Assembly (NCBI GenBank): GCA_034766995.1
Contig: CM068315.1
Location: 39,561,318 to 39,625,317, forward strand
DNA from: Acanthacorydalis orientalis
Lineage: Eukaryota; Arthropoda; Insecta; Megaloptera; Corydalidae
DNA: 64,000 bases
Direction of reading: 5' to 3'
The position numbers were made by a program, and so were the translations under genes. The notes beneath the pieces are model-generated. The model ran no database searches, was not told the DNA's origin, and saw nothing but the letters and a program-made list of their open reading frames with translations. Of the stretch, positions 37,935-46,772 are shown in pieces (position 1 is the first letter of the stretch; the number at the start of each line of letters is the position of its first letter).

Positions 37935-40900
37935 CTATTAGGACTGATTTGGTTTTAATATAGTTATGAATTACGATTAAAATTTTTCTCATTTACCAAA
38001 AATGGTTACAGTAATTAGTTTACAATTATACAGAATGATTGGAAAATATCTTCGATGTACAATTTATATCATTATTATCTAAAATGACTGTCAATATAGT
38101 AAATATTTCATGTTTATAACTCGGACGAAAAGACCTTCCGATCATTTTGTATGCTATATTTTTATATAAGTGTTTGTAATATTTTTTTCCCAAATCGATT
38201 CTTCTTGACTCCATAAACCAGAAAAAAATCTGATAAAAAATGTTTTTTTAAAAGATTATTAATCTTTCTGATTGTTGCTTATATGCATTTTTATGTCGAT
38301 AACATCCTCAAAGAGCCAAAGTATATAAAAATCTCTTAAGATAGGTATTTTATATTTTTTATAATCGGTTCCAGTGTATTAATTACCCGGAACTAAATCT
38401 ATTTTTCAGTTTATTTCTCCTTTATACTCGATATTCAAATCTTAAAATTTAATTGTCAATTTTTAAGAATGAAGAAGTGTGGTAAAAATAAGAATTCAAT
38501 TATAAACAAGAAGTAAACTCCAAAACAATTCTATCTGAGTATGGCTAAGAAGTTTTATTCGATTACAAACCCATTACAAACGAATACACGCTAATAAATA
38601 TAACAAAAAAAACATTTCATCTGCAAAGATTGTATATTTCTTTAATAAAAGAGTGTCATTGTTCCCAGGAATATATTTTCGGGATTGTGACTTAATTAAT
38701 TATTTCTTATCAGAAATCTTCAAAACTTGATTATTGATTATTTTTGAGTATAGTTTATTCGCATTTCGATGGCGGTTGTATCATTTTCAGAACGTTAAGG
38801 TACAAGAAAATATTTCTGTATCTTAGTGGAACATTTTTGAGTTGTTTCACTATTGTCTTTGAAGAGCAATATCTATTAGTTTATATATATATATATATAT
38901 ATAAACACATACTTTTGTGTTGAAAATAAAATCTAATTATTTATAACTCTCTATAAACTGTATGTCCTTCAATAAAATTTATAAATTTCAGCTGATTTGA
39001 ATATGATTGCACCGTTAATTTCAACATTTTATTTGGCATCGTATGGACTTATCAATTTTTGTACATTTCATGCTGCTCTTATTAAACCATTGGGATGGAG
39101 ACCTACTTTCAGAGTAAGTCAAACACTTGAGGGTCTACACTTACCTATAACTCGGAAAACTCGTTTTTTTACATTTTCTAAAAGTTTAATGTCTTAAAAA
39201 TATATCCTGAAAATTTTATATCGGTATCTGTAAAATTGTAAATAGGCTTGGAATCGCCAACTAGAGGTAAAGCTAAGAATTCTTAACTAACTACAGCAGA
39301 ATCGTACTTGTACTTTAAACGCGTTTCTCTCGAAACACTGTTTTCGAAGACAGTGTCCCGTATATTTCGAGAACCGATCGATGGATCGTTTTGAAATTTT
39401 TAGAAAATATACTAAGAAATATTATTGATCGAATAACGTTTTTATTTTTTTTAAATAAAAAAATTTGTAATATTTACCTAAAAATAAGTGACATATTTCA
39501 CAGATTTTTTTCGTGCATAAGTTTTGCATTCCATTTTTTTTTTTAATAATGATTTTTAAAATCGGTCAACGGTACTCTATTACGTTTGCAACTAACTTTA
39601 AAACTCTGCTTAATTTTTCGATTTCGGGATGTAGGTTTCAACTGGATAAAGGTTACAAATGAACTTGTCAAAAAAAATATCATCCTTTGTTGGCGGACAT
39701 ATCTCTTTTATTTTTTAATATTTTTAAATGTTTTTTTTTCGAAAAAATTGCTCCCAATAAATATACCTTTTATTTGCAAAAAAAACAGTTTCATTATCAC
39801 CTATATTTTCAGAGAAAACAAATTCCGAATTTAAACCTTTTTTTCATGTCTCTAGGTAGGTGTAGTCCCTTAATACAATTAATGACAATACAACAATATT
39901 ATTTTAAAATAACCTAACATTAATCAGATATACATATTATCTGAGAGTAAGTCTTATATTTTTTCAAATTTTTCTGTAAGCATTCTGTCTAAATTGCTTT
40001 ATTTCTGTTTTATGTTTAACAATCAAATAATATGAATTCTGATACAATGTCAAACCTGTTGAAAGTTCTATCAGTGTGCCGTATCAATTAACTTGATATA
40101 TTTAAATAATTCCATTTTTCAGTTTTACAACGTATGGTTAAGCTTAATTGGATTTATAATGTGTGTTTCAATTATGTTCTTAATCAATTGGGGTGCGTCA
40201 CTTATCACATTCATCGTGATATTCGCATTGTATTTAATAGTCGTTTATAGAAAACCTGGTAAGTTGTATTTATATATTTTATGTTATTCTCAAATATGTT
40301 ATACTCATGCGTATCTGCTGATTTTAGATGTAAATTGGGGTTCTTCGACACAGGCACAAACGTACAAAACTGCACTGACTACAGCTCACCGTTTGACAAA
40401 TATCAACGAGCATGTTAAAAATTATCGACCTCAGATTCTAGTACTTTGTGGAAAGACATGTGCTAGACCACCTCTAGTTGATCTTGCAAATCTGATTACC
40501 AAACATAATTCGTTACTCGTATGCGGAGAAGTCTCACAGGTATGAATATACAAATACATGTGGGTGTTTTTTTACAAAAAAAATATTTCACGAACAATAT
40601 CTTCAAATATATCAATTGTTTTTTTTTTTTATTTTTATGCATACAAAATTGAGATTTGTACTCTTTTTATACTGTATCTTATATCAAAACTCTTAAATCT
40701 GTAACGCATACACGCCGAATCAACGTGCAATTTAATGTTGTGGGTGTAGTATTTTATGAATTTTATATTAGAATGGTCAAGGAACATCCGTATATTTTAG
40801 AGTCTATTTAAAAAAAACACAACCTATCTTTTGTTATAACCGGTGTACCTTTACATTGCTTCCCTGAACGAGTACTGAGCACAGAGGCTCATGACTCGTG

Positions 40901-43900
40901 TAGCTTAAATTTATTAAGGGTCTCTTGGGTCCGGGTTTTGTGACGTGTGGTGGAATATTTTTCGTGCTCCCCTGTCAGAGAAGTTCTCTCAGCTCGGCTA
41001 ATGAAACTCCTGAATACTCACAAATTAAACATCTTACTGAAAACATTCAATTTATTCTCAACTGAACAAAATTCAAATTATTGACAAAGTCTTAATAAAT
41101 ATGAAAGTATTCTTCATCTTAAATATAAAATAGAACACCACAATATTTTCATCGCAACTTAACGCAATATTTGAGTACTCATTTTAAAAATTTATGAGGG
41201 TTGTTTTTGTATATCGGAACTTTTAAACAAGTTTATAAGGAAAAACCTATAGGTGATACTTCTGATGATCTAGGTGAATGCATGCTGTTTTATGTAGTTA
41301 AATTCCCGTATTATACGAATGTGGATTTATGGAGCGTACTTAAGAGGAAACTTTTCTGAAAGAGTTCGTATATAATTCAAACAAACGTTCATTAATATCT
41401 TAACACATTGCGGACCAGTAGTTTTATTGCTAGCTTTACCCAGTGGCCAGCTATGTTTTTGGTGAATGAATACAAAAAAGCTTTTACATACATTCCATCC
41501 TCACAATGATCAATATCTTCACTTTCACTTGGAATATCTGAAACATTGTTAGTAAATATATCTGGAATTTTATCATGTTCTTCATCGTTCTCCATAGTTA
41601 TTGAACGCTATAAAATATCCAATTGATATAAAAATCAAGTTAGTTTTATTACTAAGAACAAGATACTAATCACTTTTAATTCCATATGGAACTTATAACC
41701 TCAGCGAATGAGTTTTCCGTTACACTGCTCCACTCTAAATGACAACAACCAAACACGAGAATTCTCGTGATCTGTCCGAAATGTATTAAGCTTTCTAATC
41801 ACTATAGAGAAAGTCGACAGTATAAAATACCATTATATAATGTTTATTGAATAAAATACAAACTGGAAATTACATATCTGCCATGTTTATACATTTCAGA
41901 CAAGATTATCGTTCAGAGGTCGGACGAATCGTCTCAGATCTGGTTATGCCTGGCTTAGACATCGCAAAATCAAAGGTTTTTGTGCTTTAGTTGACGGTGT
42001 CAGTCTAGAAGCAGGCTCTAAAGCACTCCAGCAAACGGTCGGCATTGGTAAATTGTGTCCTAATGTTATTATGATGGGATATAAGAACGACTGGAGGACG
42101 TGTCATTCAGAAGAATTACTTTCATACTTCTATATTTTACAGTAAGTATTTAATAAAAACTGGAATATATTCGTATATATTAGGGTAGTAGGTAGGAAAA
42201 TAATTGCGGTTTTTATTTTCTCAATTTTAACTTTAGTTTTTTTTATGAAAGTATCATTTCATCTTGTTCATGTTAATATTATTTTAAAGTGCATTTTTCG
42301 GTCTGTATTTTGTTGACATCGACTTCGGTTTTATTATTAATTTTGTTTCAAATTGGTCTATTGACTTAAATCTGGAAAAGAAGCAAACAAGAATAAATTT
42401 TTGTATGAGTTCAAAACGGGTGTTAAAGTAGCAGAAACTGCCCGTAAAATAAACGATGCTGTTTGTCTGGGTACTGTTACGGAACGGACGGTACAATGGT
42501 GATTTAAAAAAATTCAATGCTGGGAATGAGTGCCTTGAAGATGAAGAAGGTCGCGGGCGGCCTTCTTCACTTCATAACGAACAACTGAAGGTGTTAGTTG
42601 AATCAAAACCACGAACAATTCGAGAGCTTGCACAAAAGGTAGCCATTAGTGATGCAGTAGTTCTGAACTTCTGAAAACAGCTAGCAAAATCAAAAAAAAA
42701 AAAAAACAAAAATGTATATGAATGTGAAGGTCATAAACCGTAATTATTTTTTTATCAACTTGATACATAATTTCATATATGAGTCGTTTGATAAATTTAG
42801 TAAATTTCTATGATATGGCGTTATCATTCATTTAGTAATGTTACGGCTATCATATGTCACTTTTCAAACTAGTGTAGGAGAAATTTCGGTCAGAAACGAC
42901 ATGTTGTTCATGATCTACATATGCTTGAAGCAAACACTGTACTAGTTGCCACAAATATGGACAAAAAACGAGTAGGGCTTTGCGGATTGATTCGTCAACG
43001 TGGATGAAACATGGATCCACCACTACATACCTGAGTCGAAACAAGTAGTAAAAGCAATGGATAACAACTGGTGAAAGTGCGCTGAAGAAGGAAAAGACCG
43101 TTTTGTCGGCTGGGAAGGTAATGGATACTGTTTTTTCCATCCTGATTGACTACTTAAAGAAGCTAAAAGTGATAACAGGAGCCTTTTATACAACATTTTT
43201 GGACCGTCTGAAAAAATAACTGAAACAAAAATGGCCAAAACTGCTCAAAGTGCTCTTTCACCAGGATAACGCGTCGTCCTACAAATCTACAGTCGCAATG
43301 GAAAAATTGCACGAATTAGGCCTTTAATTGCTTCTTCAATCACTCTGTTCTCCGGACTTGGCCTTGTGAGCCTTCTTCCTCTTCTCAAACTTTAACAAAT
43401 TTGACTCAGTGGAAGGAAAATCGTATGAGGATGTTATCACCGCCGTCAATGCGCATTTTGCAGACTTGCTGAACCAAGTGTAAAGCTCTCAATGGAGACT
43501 ATGTTAAGAAATAAAATCGTTTTTTTTCCAAAGAACGGTGTCTAACATGCTCTTTTACCATACTTACAGAACGACCCTCATATATAAAATATTGTATTAT
43601 TACTTCTATATCTAACCCACTCTTATTTTATTTTTTCTTTATTTATGTCGTAACAGTAATGCATTTGACAATCGTTTGGCCGTGACGATACTTCGTTTGC
43701 AAGATGGTCTAGATTTCAGTTGTGTCACTGATGACGACGAAAATATGCAGACAAGCGGAGATCTGACCGTCACGGGCGCTATTCAAACTATACAAAGTAC
43801 AATTCCGAATCCTGCTCTGCGCTACACGGGTTCAAACATGATGCACGCGGATTCAAATCTGTCGATTGTACATCTGGGCACGAATTCTGATAATACAATA

Positions 43901-46772
43901 ACGAAATCGGCAACGTTAGGTTCGTGAAAAACATATCATACACTTATCAAAATGTTCAACAATTTTTTATTTTGAACGACTTGTTTGTATTTCGATGGTG
44001 ATTCTTTTATCTTCAGAACGGATAGTCACAGAAAATCTTTGTACTAAAAATGGATAGTAAGAAATTGTTGACATTTACAATAAGAAACATGTTTTAGTGT
44101 GCAAGAAATTATTTATTTGAGAAAGTATAAGTATGAGAATTTCTAGTTGATTTAATTTTTTTACATTTCTGTTATAAATTCACTATAATCAAATTTAATT
44201 TCAGGACTAAACTCGTTCAAAAATGTAACTGAAGAGAAAAACTCCAAGACAATGTCACAGTTAGCCGCACAGAATTTAATGTACAAGTCGTCGTGCGGTC
44301 TCGAACTTCCAAAACTTGTTTTAGATAAAATGTCAGTGTTTAGACGTAAACAGGGTAAAGGAACAATCGACGTTTGGTGGTTATATGACGACGGTGGTCT
44401 TACGATGCTCTTACCTTACATTATTTCAACGAGAGCCGATTGGTCAGAGTGTAAGTTACGCGTTTTCGCCTTAGCGAATCGGAAACAAGAATTGGAGCTT
44501 GAGGAGAGAAAGTAAGTTTCGATCAAACTTCAAACTTTTATTTATACCTCGAAAGAATTTCTTACTTGAAATATATGCAAATGTCGTTATTTGAACATTT
44601 CAGTATGGCAAATTTGTTAGCAAAATTCCGTATCGATTATTCGAGTCTTCAAATGATATCAGATATAACAGAAAAACCCAAATCGTCCACACTTTTATTC
44701 TTTGATAATCTCCTTGAAGGGTTCAGAGTCAACGAAAGCACGTCAAATGGTAGATTATATATTCTTTTATATATTTTTTTAAAAATGTTGTACACTATTG
44801 ACACTTGTTATTAAATTCCGAAATTTCTAGAATGTAAAGTATCAGATATTGAGTTAGCTACATTGCAAGAGAAAACGTATCGTCAGTTGCGACTTCGTGA
44901 ACTTCTTATTGAAAATTCAAGTGATGCATCGTTGATTGTGATGTAAGTTAATTATATCTCAAAAAGTATTAATTTTTTTTTTTTACATTTGATTAAGTTT
45001 TTTTCATGGTGTATTTCTTGGTTCTTACTTTCCCAAGTAACGCTCAACCTGATATCTTCTTTATAAGTTTTTAGATATTTCTTATATAGGATTAGTAATC
45101 CTTCTATGGGCACCTTGTATATATATATATATATACCTTATATTAATCTTATAAGGCATACAATGTGACTTTATATGATCCTTGTATGGTAAAGAAGGTA
45201 CATTTAATAGGCTTAACGACCATATGTGGATGATAGCGACCCTCACCCTCACCTTATACAAACCATATATGGGTTGTATTAGGTGAATTTATGTTCCTTA
45301 TACGGTCCATTTAAGATCACCGTATACAGAAGAAATAAGGTTGAGGATTATTAGGGTACGGCCATTTTTTACTTATCAGTCATATTCAAATAGAATAGTC
45401 TGAGCCTCTGCTTAAACATGTTAAAATAGTTTGTGTTGAGTCTCTGTTTAAAATAGTTTGAGATCTCTTGTTTAAATTTGAATATTAACTGAAGTTAGAT
45501 TATAGCCAAAACATAATTCAAATTAAACTGTCTGAAAATGATTGATAAATCGAAACTGATTTTAATACATAGTAGGAACAATAAAGTTAACAAATACAAC
45601 ATGAAAAAAAATATTTTTAACACAATTTCAAAAATTAATCCATTTCCAAATCTTAAAAGTTAGAAATGTTAATCAATATTAATTATATTTCATAAATTAA
45701 TTTTTCACACACCTCAGAATACAAAAGTGTCTCTTTAATCGAAAATATTTACAAATTGATTATTGATTATTTTTAATTGTTGTTTATGCGCATTTTAACA
45801 GAGACACCATCATCCCGGGAGCGAAAATGTATAGAATAAATGATTTCTGATACATTAGTGCTTCTAGGTTGATGGAATTGCAATTGAAGTGCGTATAAGA
45901 AAGAATCCAAACATGATCGTTGAATTTTTTAATTTATGAAGCTTAGATTTTAGTCTGGAAAAAGTTATAAAATGCATAAGTTATTTTGTTTCAAATCTTC
46001 AGAAGTACGGTTAATTTTCAGTCATTATATTATAAAGTGTAATTTATCTTATTTTCTTACTATTTATGTCAATTTTAAGTAATGAATTTATTAAACTATT
46101 AACAAAAAAGAAACTTGTCTGATAGTGAAATTAAAAGAACATCCGAATCTGATAGTTAAAAGTAGAATATTATAGCACTTCCGGATATTGCAAATGAAAG
46201 TTTTACTATGATAATAATTTCGTTAAAAAATTCTGAAAATTATAGAATTGTTGCAGTTTAAAGAATGAATAATTTTGAAAACAGAATCAGATTTATGTCA
46301 CTATAAAACAAATAGCTTTAAAAACAGGCGTGCCAACAATTATAAAGATTATTTGACTAAAAAGAAACATTCAAAATGATTTGAATATTTTTGATCATAA
46401 AATCTTTGTGTAGTTTGTATGGCGAGTGAAAAATTCATATGTGAAAGTGAAATTAGCGACTGTACGAAAATTATATTGTAGCGCTGTTAATTATTTTTAG
46501 ATATATTTATAGAAGTTTGTTATTATTATAAATTATTCTGCCAATTTTTATTGTTGTCTATTTACTTTTTTATAAAAAAAACAATGAAACTTATCTATAA
46601 AAAAACTCATAAAAATACATTCTTTTCGTGATGCAGGTCGTTACCTATGCCTCGTAAAGGAACCGTATCAGCACCACTCTACATGGCTTGGCTGGAAGTT
46701 TTAACACAAGGTATGCCTCCTTATCTATTAGTGAGAGGAAATCAGACATCCGTATTGACATTCTACTCGTAA
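24459..46772 (+). CDS. Nkcc: Na-(K)-Cl cotransporter, SLC12A1/2/3 branch, 16 coding exons, complete
   Basis: This gene encodes a plasma-membrane electroneutral cation-chloride cotransporter used in epithelial salt transport and cell-volume control. Coding exons: 24459-24800, 28585-28750, 33602-33697, 33761-34129, 34234-34373, 35187-35378, 37600-37831, 38992-39113, 40123-40258, 40328-40539, 41900-42141, 43657-43919, 44205-44511, 44604-44749, 44831-44942, 46637-46772. Every junction is GT/AG and phases add up to 3213 nt, or 1070 residues plus TAA. Family hallmarks are [16 protein letters not shown] (TM1), [28 protein letters not shown] (TM6), [42 protein letters not shown] and the extreme C-terminus [15 protein letters not shown]. 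The length suits insect NKCC proteins. ATG 24459 is chosen because it opens the frame carrying the regulatory N-terminus. A likely 3' splice site at 24391-24394 suggests an upstream untranslated exon. The introns carry many transposons, but no coding lesion is visible. Insects often have two paralogues (Ncc69 and Nkcc); I cannot say which this is. Confidence 0.96.
25178..26504 (+). mobile_element. Pogo/Tigger-like transposon relic (Nkcc intron 1)
   Basis: The left end CAGTCAAAGGCCATGATATA and the reverse complement of the right end (CAGTCAAATATTTTTATGC) form TIRs. Coding remnants read [39 protein letters not shown] and further acidic sequence, the DDE part of Tigger/jerky transposases. The N-terminal DNA-binding half is missing and stops are frequent. 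Confidence 0.8.
27780..28345. promoter_or_regulatory. CpG-richer block in Nkcc intron 1, candidate enhancer or alternative promoter
   Basis: CG-dense sequence (TTTACGCGCAACGAAAC, GATCTCGCGAGTACACG, TATACGGCGTCCG) with GATA-type motifs AAGATAAAG and GAGATAAC lies just upstream of exon 2. Open frames on both strands have no domain. An internal promoter here would give a transcript without the regulatory N-terminus; that is speculation. Confidence 0.35.
28585..28750 (+). CDS. Nkcc: Nkcc coding exon 2: TM1 (residues 115-169)
   Basis: The acceptor is tttttgtag and the donor gtaagc, leaving phase 1. It encodes the pre-TM1 amphipathic stretch and TM1 (about residues 139-166) with [16 protein letters not shown], the unwound helix that lines the ion sites in SLC12 structures. 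An 80-bp mariner MITE begins about 16 bp after the donor. Confidence 0.95.
28766..28842. mobile_element. 80-bp mariner-derived MITE, second copy (Nkcc intron 2)
   Basis: It shares ATGACCTT(C/T)AAATTCATAA followed by CAAAAACCGCAATTA with the copy at 5893-5972, including the internal junction. The left TIR is degraded; the right ends CTACCGATCTAA. It sits about 16 bp past the exon 2 donor site. Confidence 0.8.
28881..28916 (+). mobile_element. Solo mariner TIR
   Basis: TTGGATCAGTGCAAAAGTTT and TATACGATTCAATAG match the 5' TIR of the element starting at 29063 in the same orientation, after TA. Homology stops after 36 bp, where an 11-bp-stem hairpin begins. Confidence 0.75.
28995..29062. repeat. 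(TA)n microsatellite beside a mariner
   Basis: TA repeats with two CA/GT interruptions; the mariner at 29063 starts at the last TA. Confidence 0.95.
29063..30307 (+). mobile_element. Near full-length mariner (DD34D), inactivated (Nkcc intron 2)
   Basis: This 1245-bp element has TIRs TTGGGTCAGTGCAAAAGTTC and its partner ending GATCCAA, with TA on both sides. ATG is at 29234 ([19 protein letters not shown]). Order: HTH region, [11 protein letters not shown] (first D), [11 protein letters not shown] (second D) and HSDYHLF (third D), 34 residues after the second. A TGA replaces one codon near 29382 and frameshifts occur near 29690 and 29790. It abuts (TA)n on the left. Confidence 0.92.
30310..31449. 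other. Nkcc intron 2, AT-rich, unexplained
   Basis: No coding signal. GTGGGCACTTCGCCCAG at 31019-31035 is a small GC hairpin motif. Confidence 0.5.
31450..31625 (+). repeat. 74-bp imperfect tandem repeat
   Basis: CACGAGTCGAATCGTTGTGA (31462) and TACGAGTCGAAACGTTGTGA (31536) start two units 74 bp apart; TAGTACGAGTGCGTG near 31599 may begin a third. GGGCACGGT and GGCACCGTGCC lie before them. G+C is clearly above the surroundings. Confidence 0.65.
31740..32650 (-). mobile_element. Decayed mariner relic (Nkcc intron 2)
   Basis: Minus-strand pieces: [17 protein letters not shown] (HTH part), [55 protein letters not shown] and [16 protein letters not shown]. In this copy two catalytic aspartates are changed (D to G before NARSH, D to H in SPSHY), so it could not be catalytic even if the frame were open. 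TIRs not identified. Confidence 0.82.
32651..33600. other. Nkcc intron 2, 3' part
   Basis: It contains (TA)n at 32872-32910 and the 250-bp-spaced direct repeats; nothing else is recognised. Confidence 0.5.
33007..33306 (+). repeat. 48-bp direct repeats, 250 bp apart
   Basis: GAGAAATTAGATTTCACACC and GAGAAATTAGATTTCACATC lie in two near-identical 48-bp copies exactly 250 bp apart, just before Nkcc exon 3. Confidence 0.7.
33602..33697 (+). CDS. Nkcc: Nkcc coding exon 3: TM2 (residues 170-201)
   Basis: The acceptor lies behind a T-rich tract. The exon encodes [20 protein letters not shown] then [12 protein letters not shown], the TM2 and TM2-TM3 loop seen in NKCC/NCC. It ends in phase 1 at a 63-nt intron whose sequence keeps the frame open, so a naive ORF joins exons 3 and 4. 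Confidence 0.92.
33761..34129 (+). CDS. Nkcc: Nkcc coding exon 4: TM3-TM5 (residues 202-324)
   Basis: Exon 4 starts with [15 protein letters not shown], the most conserved cotransporter signature, then [16 protein letters not shown] (TM3), [17 protein letters not shown] (TM4) and the next helix. The 63-bp intron before it (33698-33760) is inferred because joining it out restores GGG before IYF, as in relatives. The donor gtacgt leaves phase 1. Confidence 0.93.
34234..34373 (+). CDS. Nkcc: Nkcc coding exon 5: TM6 (residues 325-371)
   Basis: This exon encodes [12 protein letters not shown] then [19 protein letters not shown], the discontinuous TM6 that, with TM1, forms the ion pathway. It ends AAG before gtaaat in phase 0; intron 4 is 104 bp. 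Confidence 0.94.
34374..35186. other. Nkcc intron 5
   Basis: Mostly AT-rich. 34980-35115 resembles an arm of the foldback MITE (TTTTTAATCAGACATACATT, TTCATTTGAGAAAGTGGATT). Confidence 0.45.
35187..35378 (+). CDS. Nkcc: Nkcc coding exon 6: TM7 and start of the large extracellular loop (residues 372-435)
   Basis: It starts [10 protein letters not shown], the conserved post-TM6 sequence, then TM7. The loop carries two N-glycosylation sequons, N416-G-T and N421-C-T, close to cysteines, as expected for the TM7-TM8 loop of the family. It ends in phase 0 at gttagt. Confidence 0.94.
35430..36908 (-). mobile_element. Mariner lacking the HTH region, split by a nested MITE (Nkcc intron 6)
   Basis: TIRs GGTCGTTTGATAAGTATGG (35431) and CCAAACTTATCAAACGACC (to 36908) bound the element. 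Minus-strand coding holds HYRP-like and [14 protein letters not shown] sequence of the catalytic domain; the 5' leader runs directly into the catalytic part, without the N-terminal HTH. A 679-bp TTAA-flanked element interrupts its 3' untranslated part. Confidence 0.83.
35465..36143. mobile_element. piggyBac-like MITE nested in a mariner
   Basis: The right end read outward-in is CCCTTTGAATCCGGGTGTGG, next to TTAA (36144-36147). The left end is CCGTTTGGAGCCGCGGAG next to GTAA (35461-35464), a mutated TTAA. The mariner sequence resumes on both sides. No transposase sequence is visible in the 679 bp. Confidence 0.72.
37036..37490. mobile_element. Pogo/Tigger-type MITE (Nkcc intron 6)
   Basis: CAGGAATATCCTGATTTACG on the left and the reverse complement of the right end, CAGGAATACTCCGATTTAAG, form TIRs flanked by TA. 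GAAACGACTT(T)AAA motifs recur inside. 455 bp, no coding capacity. Confidence 0.75.
37600..37831 (+). CDS. Nkcc: Nkcc coding exon 7: TM8-TM9 (residues 436-512)
   Basis: The acceptor is gttcag, then [19 protein letters not shown], which aligns with the VMSMVSGFGPLI region of relatives. [16 protein letters not shown] sequence and [11 protein letters not shown] follow. The upstream ATG at 37585 is still intron. Donor gtaagg, phase 1. Confidence 0.93.
37832..38991. other. Nkcc intron 7
   Basis: It carries (TA)n at 37888-37931 and 38881-38901 and two foldback MITE arms. Confidence 0.5.
38690..38860. repeat. Foldback MITE arm (Nkcc intron 7)
   Basis: TTATTCGCATTTCGATGGCG and CAGAACGTTAAGGTAC, followed by TTTCTGTATCTTAG, match the family. 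The opposite arm is missing. A second diverged arm lies at 38215-38330. Confidence 0.6.
38992..39113 (+). CDS. Nkcc: Nkcc coding exon 8: TM10 (residues 513-553)
   Basis: It encodes [20 protein letters not shown] and GWRPTFR, matching the [20 protein letters not shown] region of NKCC1. The ATG at 38997 is internal, not a start. Donor gtaagt, phase 0. Confidence 0.93.
39114..40122. other. Nkcc intron 8
   Basis: The 39240-39420 stretch is CG-richer (AAACGCGTTTCTCTCGAAAC, CGAGAACCGATCGATGG) and includes an ACACTGT...ACAGTGT inverted repeat at 39338-39359; it may be an unclassified transposon piece. Confidence 0.4.
40123..40258 (+). CDS. Nkcc: Nkcc coding exon 9: TM11-TM12 (residues 554-598)
   Basis: It begins [20 protein letters not shown] and ends YRKP plus one base. 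The following 69-nt intron (40259-40327) keeps the frame open, hiding the splice in a simple ORF scan. Confidence 0.92.
40328..40539 (+). CDS. Nkcc: Nkcc coding exon 10: start of cytosolic C-domain (residues 599-669)
   Basis: It encodes [31 protein letters not shown] and LLVCGEVSQ, the invariant membrane-proximal part of the SLC12 C-terminal domain. Splicing at TTTTAG restores KPDVNWGSS exactly as in relatives. Donor gtatga, phase 0. Confidence 0.94.
40540..41899. other. Nkcc intron 10
   Basis: 40850-41030 is unexplained GC-richer DNA (GGGTCTCTTGGGTCCGGG) without a frame; 41404-41785 is the piggyBac-like remnant. Confidence 0.45.
41404..41785 (-). mobile_element. Internally deleted piggyBac-like element (Nkcc intron 10)
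   Basis: Ends are CACATTGCGGACCAG and, reversed, TACATTTCGGACAGATC, each next to TTAA (41400-41403, 41786-41789). A minus-strand frame from 41595 reads [20 protein letters not shown] then [13 protein letters not shown], the acidic N-terminus typical of piggyBac transposases, and then runs out. It ends about 110 bp before Nkcc exon 11. Confidence 0.72.
41900..42141 (+). CDS. Nkcc: Nkcc coding exon 11: C-domain (residues 670-749)
   Basis: It encodes [37 protein letters not shown] and YKNDW, matching the family segment around KAFYAPV and LVLGFKKDW. It ends in phase 2 at gtaagt; intron 11 holds two mariner derivatives back to back. Confidence 0.93.
42180..42766 (+). mobile_element. HTH-only mariner derivative, copy C (Nkcc intron 11)
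   Basis: The left TIR holds GGTAGGAAAATAATTGCGG. The transposase start is mutated to CTG (LEKKQTR near 42371). Readable parts include [20 protein letters not shown] and [15 protein letters not shown]. It ends in the HTH then the 3' TIR region with a poly(A)-like run near 42695. It lies about 40 bp downstream of Nkcc exon 11. Confidence 0.85.
42780..43580 (+). mobile_element. Mariner lacking the HTH region (Nkcc intron 11)
   Basis: TIRs GAGTCGTTTGATAAATTTAG and CATACTTACAGAACGACCCTC bracket about 0.8 kb. The leader passes directly into catalytic-domain remnants (NVDETW-like near 43000, [11 protein letters not shown] near 43255, CSPDLAL near 43350). Many frameshifts. Same architecture as 35430-36908 and 49485-50295. 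Confidence 0.83.
43657..43919 (+). CDS. Nkcc: Nkcc coding exon 12: C-domain and variable linker (residues 750-837)
   Basis: [20 protein letters not shown] aligns with HDAFD and the VIRLKEGLDIS region. The rest is a low-conservation linker with an acidic DDDEN patch. The donor gttcgt is less standard than its neighbours, but the phase (1) fits the next exon. Confidence 0.9.
44205..44511 (+). CDS. Nkcc: Nkcc coding exon 13: C-domain (residues 838-939)
   Basis: It encodes [20 protein letters not shown] then [20 protein letters not shown], the hallmark of the distal SLC12A1-3 C-domain. Donor gtaagt, phase 2. Confidence 0.94.
44604..44749 (+). CDS. Nkcc: Nkcc coding exon 14: C-domain (residues 940-988)
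   Basis: [19 protein letters not shown] and [14 protein letters not shown] match the TLLSKFRIDFSDIMVL and NTKPKKENIIAFEE regions of relatives. Intron 13 is 92 bp and intron 14 is 81 bp. Confidence 0.93.
44831..44942 (+). CDS. Nkcc: Nkcc coding exon 15: C-domain (residues 989-1025)
   Basis: [20 protein letters not shown] and [18 protein letters not shown] align with ITDNELELYKTKTYRQIRL and the IIVMSLP stretch. It ends in phase 2 at gtaagt. Confidence 0.92.
44943..46636. other. Nkcc intron 15
   Basis: It contains the 45043-45345 MITE and foldback MITE arms at about 45700-45830 and 46360-46480; otherwise AT-rich. Confidence 0.5.
45043..45345. mobile_element. Unclassified foldback MITE (Nkcc intron 15)
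   Basis: Imperfect TIRs of about 25 bp: CTCAACCTGATATCTTCT from 45043 and CTCAACCTTATTTCTTCT read from 45345. The inside is rich in ATATGG/CCATAT and has a short (TA)n. No target duplication is evident. Confidence 0.6.
46637..46772 (+). CDS. Nkcc: Nkcc coding exon 16: C-terminus and stop (residues 1026-1070)
   Basis: It encodes [20 protein letters not shown] and ends [15 protein letters not shown] then TAA (46770-46772), the near-invariant end of NKCC/NCC proteins. No convincing poly(A) signal was pinned down downstream. Confidence 0.95.

Noticed and set aside
40093..40545. A single 150-codon gene
   Set aside because: It joins Nkcc exons 9 and 10 through a stop-free 69-nt intron and starts in intron sequence.
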